Part shown: positions 7,408-9,686 of the stretch, piece by piece
Position numbering within the stretch: the first letter of the stretch is position 1
Layout: each line of letters begins with the position of its first letter
Assembly: GCA_903891505.1 (NCBI GenBank)
Contig: CAITEO010000069.1
Span: 1 to 9,686 of the forward strand
From: an uncultured Candidatus Woesearchaeota archaeon
GTDB lineage: Archaea > Nanobdellota > Nanobdellia > Woesearchaeales > 21-14-0-10-32-9
Reading direction: 5' to 3'
DNA: 9,686 nucleotides
The notes under the pieces: model-generated
Told to the model about the DNA's origin: nothing
The model's input: only the letters and a program-made list of their open reading frames with translations
The model's database searches: none
Position numbers and translations under genes: made by a program

Positions 7408-7471
7408 CTCGTCACCTCGAGCCCGCCTTAGGCGGGTACTTACTGCGCGAAGCGCAGCATTTGGTGTCGAG
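7408..7471. other. GC-rich three-way-junction structure between top6B and top6A
   Basis: A closing helix pairs CTCG (7408-7411) with CGAG (7468-7471) and CACC (7413-7416) with GGTG (7463-7466), with one T-T mismatch between the halves. It encloses two perfect 6-bp hairpins with 3-base loops: CCCGCC-TTA-GGCGGG (7422-7436) and CTGCGC-GAA-GCGCAG (7443-7457). The linkers are 5, 6 and 5 bases. It stands out as GC-rich in AT-rich DNA. No T-run follows on either strand, so it is not a classical terminator. It may be a structured RNA or processing site in the top6BA transcript, or a REP-like dispersed palindromic element. The pairing is read directly; the function is unknown. Confidence 0.6.
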
Positions 7472-7513
7472 CAGGAATTATTACGCTAATTATTATTCAA
7501 AGTATTCTTTTAC

Positions 7514-9499
7514 TTATTCATCATCTTCTGATTCTTTTTTCTTTTTTGCTTTCTTCTCTGCTTTTTCCGCGCTCTCTTTCAATTCTTCTTTTCCTTTTGT
7601 TTTCTTGCCTGAGCTAGCTCGTTCCTTTTTATCTTCGTAGTCTCCACCAGCATCGTCATCATATTCATCATCCTCATCTTCTCGTCCGATGCTTGCAAGA
7701 TCCTCATCATACTCTTCGTTCTTATCAGGATCAAAATCCATATCCTCTAGTTTTCCTCTTGTTTTCTCAAGAAGCGCAGATAACTGCACTTCGAGTTCTT
7801 TCTTTTGAACATCTGTTAATTTGAGAATGTCTTTAATTGCTTCTGAAATATGAGGCATGTAAAGTTCGATGTAGCTTCGCTTCTTCATCTCATCTCCAAC
7901 ACGCCTCTTTTTATTTAAGTATCTTGATAACTCACGTCCAACTTCTTGAACTGCTAGTTTTATTTCCTTGATCATTTCAGGATAATGCGCAATTGCTTCT
8001 TTAGCTTCTGATGTGAATGGAACCCAAACTGATGCTATGTGAACAACGAGTACAACCGGACCTTGTGGAAGGTTGCTTCCTGATTGTTGCAATCCGTATT
8101 GTTTCCAATTTGTTTCGCTAACACCTTCAATAATTGCGCACGCCCCTTGCTGGTATAGTAATGGAACACGATTAGCAAATCTCATAATAGTCATTGAACC
8201 TTCTTTTGGTATATCTCCACCATAAGCGATTGCAGCCTCTACTAAGAACGGATTTCCTCTGTAAACATCAGGTGTTCTGCTAATTGCAGCATAAAATTCT
8301 GCATTGACCTCTTTCTTAATTCCTTTTTCAAGAAGCTCAGCACCGATTGGAACAATACAATCCGTTGGAGGCATCATTATCTTTGTCTTCTTTATGCCCT
8401 CCATTAATTTCTCAGCTTTATCGCGGCTGACGTCATGAGGTTTTGTATTACTTAGTATTGCTGAATTCTCAAGAATTTCTTCTGCAGTCTTATCTCCTAC
8501 TCTTGAAAAGTCCTGCATCAAGAACTGTTTGATTGATTTCGCAGTAGTGTTACCAAGCATCTTAATTAGCATACCAAGTTCAACACCATATGGATGCGGT
8601 TTTATCTCTTGCGCCTGCTTTGGTTTCTGATCAGTTGCGCGAACAAGCATTATCTGCTCACCCTTAGGTGGCTGATAAATTATTGTAACGTGCGGATTTA
8701 TTATCGCTGTTTGCTTCAAATACTCGTCTACGGATTGGTTTCCTTTAATGTATGTCGCTTCAAGCTCCATCTCAACTCTCGTACCATTATCCTTGTGCCA
8801 ATCCTTTTCAGTTTCAGATAATATTTCAGGCTCGTTTTTCTGAGTGTTAATCTTAAGATCGAAACAATGCGCAGGTTCACTTGGATGAATCTTGCTCATA
8901 ATCTTTGTAGCCTTTCCAGTCGTTAGTTGCGAATACATGACAGCAGCACTAATTCCAATTCCCTGCTGACCACGCTGCATTTTTAATTTGTGAAACTTGC
9001 TTCCGTAAAGAAGTTTAGCGAATATTCTAGGAATTTGTTTTTTTACAATACCTGGACCATTATCTTCAACGACAACTTTGAATCTATCCATACCCATCTC
9101 TGTTACTTCAACAATAATTTCTGGAAGAATATCTGCTTCCTCGCAGGCATCAAGACTATTATCGACAGCCTCTTTTATCGTCGTTAAAAGTGCTTTTCTT
9201 TTATTATCAAACCCGAGAAGATGCCGATTCTTCTCAAAGAATTCAGCTATACTAATTTCTCTTTGAGCTTTAGCCATTTCGTATGCTTTCGCACCCACTG
9301 AACCATTTGACGGAGCTGCTGCAGACTTCGTTGTAGCCATCTCTGTAGTTTTATCTACTTTTGTAGCCACAGTAGCATTACTCGCCGCAACATTTGTTGC
9401 AGGACTAGAATCTGTAAATGCGGCAAGACTTGCATTCTTTGCTGCAGGTTTTATTACAGGCGAACTAATCTGCTTATTATTCCTCTCATTATTCTCCAT
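7514..9499 (-). CDS. top6B: DNA topoisomerase VI subunit B
   Basis: This is the ATPase subunit of topoisomerase VI; ATP binding dimerises it and drives strand passage through subunit A. The protein has 661 residues from the ATG. The family core begins near residue 79 (REISIAEFFEKNR). The GHKL ATPase motifs are complete: Glu110 and Asn114 in EAVDNSLDA, DNGPG at 146-150, RGQQGIGIS at 176-184 and NGT at 238-240. An H2TH region lies near 303-345, and the transducer domain includes NRVPLLYQQGACAI and switch Lys500 (SEAKEAI). Two ends are odd: a roughly 75-residue Ala/Thr/Ser/Asn-rich N-terminal extension and a tail from about 585 made of an acidic Asp/Glu run then a Lys/Glu run. No Ig-like C-terminal domain, as in the Methanosarcina enzyme, is apparent. 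A TTG at 9508 is in frame. The ATG at 9499 is preferred because a TATA box 28 bases upstream would start RNA beyond the TTG. Confidence 0.97.
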   Translation of the reverse strand: MENNERNNKQISSPVIKPAAKNASLAAFTDSSPATNVAASNATVATKVDKTTEMATTKSAAAPSNGSVGAKAYEMAKAQREISIAEFFEKNRHLLGFDNKRKALLTTIKEAVDNSLDACEEADILPEIIVEVTEMGMDRFKVVVEDNGPGIVKKQIPRIFAKLLYGSKFHKLKMQRGQQGIGISAAVMYSQLTTGKATKIMSKIHPSEPAHCFDLKINTQKNEPEILSETEKDWHKDNGTRVEMELEATYIKGNQSVDEYLKQTAIINPHVTIIYQPPKGEQIMLVRATDQKPKQAQEIKPHPYGVELGMLIKMLGNTTAKSIKQFLMQDFSRVGDKTAEEILENSAILSNTKPHDVSRDKAEKLMEGIKKTKIMMPPTDCIVPIGAELLEKGIKKEVNAEFYAAISRTPDVYRGNPFLVEAAIAYGGDIPKEGSMTIMRFANRVPLLYQQGACAIIEGVSETNWKQYGLQQSGSNLPQGPVVLVVHIASVWVPFTSEAKEAIAHYPEMIKEIKLAVQEVGRELSRYLNKKRRVGDEMKKRSYIELYMPHISEAIKDILKLTDVQKKELEVQLSALLEKTRGKLEDMDFDPDKNEEYDEDLASIGREDEDDEYDDDAGGDYEDKKERASSGKKTKGKEELKESAEKAEKKAKKKKESEDDE

Positions 9500-9512
9500 T
9501 GAATACAAGAAC

Positions 9513-9686
9513 TCAGAAAGGGGTTAATAAATTTTTTGGATTGAACGGCTGATATGCAATCCTTATTATTCTGATGAATGTTAGTATGACTTCATATCCT
9601 AATCTTATTAATCGGTCGATGTTGAATGCTATGACTCGAAAGAAAACTTCGAGTTTTTGGCGCTTTGCGCCACGAGATTTGGCAGA
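9513..9686 (-). CDS. C-terminal end of an unidentified gene, cut by the window edge
   Basis: The minus strand is open from the window edge for 57 codons to a TGA at 9515-9513, ending 13 bases before the top6B ATG. It has no start because the gene continues outside the window. The translation is coding-like: a basic segment near its start (AKSRGAKRQK) is followed by a hydrophobic, Arg-rich stretch (FFRVIAFNIDRLIRLGY) and ends in LLTPF. The basic-then-amphipathic ending faintly recalls C-termini of DDE transposases, but that is only an impression. The orientation and tight spacing match the other genes. A chance open frame of this length in AT-rich DNA is unlikely but not excluded. The stretch also contains two hairpins (9634-9672). 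Confidence 0.42.
   Translation of the reverse strand, partial: SAKSRGAKRQKLEVFFRVIAFNIDRLIRLGYEVILTFIRIIRIAYQPFNPKNLLTPF
9524..9537 (-). promoter_or_regulatory. Candidate TATA box for a leaderless top6B transcript
   Basis: The minus strand reads AAAAAA followed by TTTATTAA (9531-9524). Its centre is about 28 bases before the ATG at 9499, so RNA would begin at or within a few bases of the start codon. No Shine-Dalgarno match is visible before that ATG, as expected of a leaderless message. The box lies inside the 3' end of the truncated upstream frame. Confidence 0.4.
9634..9672. repeat. Two adjacent hairpins at the right edge
   Basis: ACTCGAA (9634-9640) pairs with TTCGAGT (9648-9654) around a 7-base loop. 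TGGCGC (9658-9663) pairs with GCGCCA (9667-9672) around TTT. The second hairpin shares the GCGC-triloop-GCGC design of the element at 7443-7457, and CTCG and CGAG words again flank it. The stretch may be coding, so the hairpins could be incidental. Confidence 0.4.

Noticed and set aside
7230..7415. 61-codon minus-strand Lys-rich frame before top6A
   Set aside because: It overlaps the start of top6A in another frame, and its Lys/Asn/Glu bias follows from the polypurine tract.
7422..7457. The paired hairpins as an intrinsic terminator of top6B
   Set aside because: No T-run follows on the minus strand; the sequence after the hairpins is purine-rich. Archaeal terminators generally need T-runs rather than hairpins.
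7112..7489. 125-codon plus-strand open frame across the top6B-top6A spacer
   Set aside because: It is low-complexity Phe/Leu/Ser from the polypyrimidine strand and runs through the hairpin element; no domain-like sequence or ribosome site.
9548..9580. CTGA and TGATGA words suggesting a C/D-box sRNA
   Set aside because: The spacing and order do not fit C/D' C'/D boxes, there is no terminal stem, and the stretch is probably coding on the other strand.
9574..9686. Plus-strand open frame running off the right edge, possibly a divergent gene
   Set aside because: It competes with the longer minus-strand frame over the same bases. There is no clear ribosome site or promoter, and all other genes are on the minus strand. 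I favour the minus frame, without certainty.

Overview
The window is AT-rich and looks archaeal. Every gene I can support reads on the minus strand. The anchor is a DNA topoisomerase VI pair (subunit B, then subunit A), and the upstream signals are archaeal: TATA boxes of the TTTATATA type and GGTGA-like Shine-Dalgarno sites. The compact layout, together with a run of large unfamiliar envelope proteins, fits a DPANN-type archaeon (Woesearchaeota/Pacearchaeota-like). That placement is an inference; no rRNA or other marker is present.

In transcription order (right to left): the right edge carries the last 57 codons of a truncated, unidentified gene (9513-9686). Next come top6B (7514-9499) and top6A (6230-7312). 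Together they encode the A2B2 type IIB topoisomerase that relaxes and decatenates DNA with ATP. The roughly 200-base gap between them holds a compact GC-rich structure that folds as a closing helix around two triloop hairpins (7408-7471), followed by a nearly all-purine leader.

A T-run and a strong TATA promoter (about 6157-6191) separate top6 from a second block of four predicted cell-envelope genes. These are: a single-pass, pilin-like-anchored beta protein with three related modules (4899-6092); a large protein with a cytosolic coiled coil, about five membrane segments and a sequon-rich ectodomain (2697-4865); and two lipoproteins (1537-2622 and 48-1379). The two lipoproteins are paralogues: six cysteines align one to one and both carry a (G/S)QGAPV motif. 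The last lipoprotein has its own TATA promoter.

I do not recognise these four proteins as a named family. Their co-orientation, shared destination and internal homology suggest a multi-protein surface complex of unknown function, which is the best candidate here for an undescribed system. No tRNA, rRNA, CRISPR array or complete insertion sequence was seen. No gene-free stretch exceeds 300 bases; the longest is the top6B-top6A gap.
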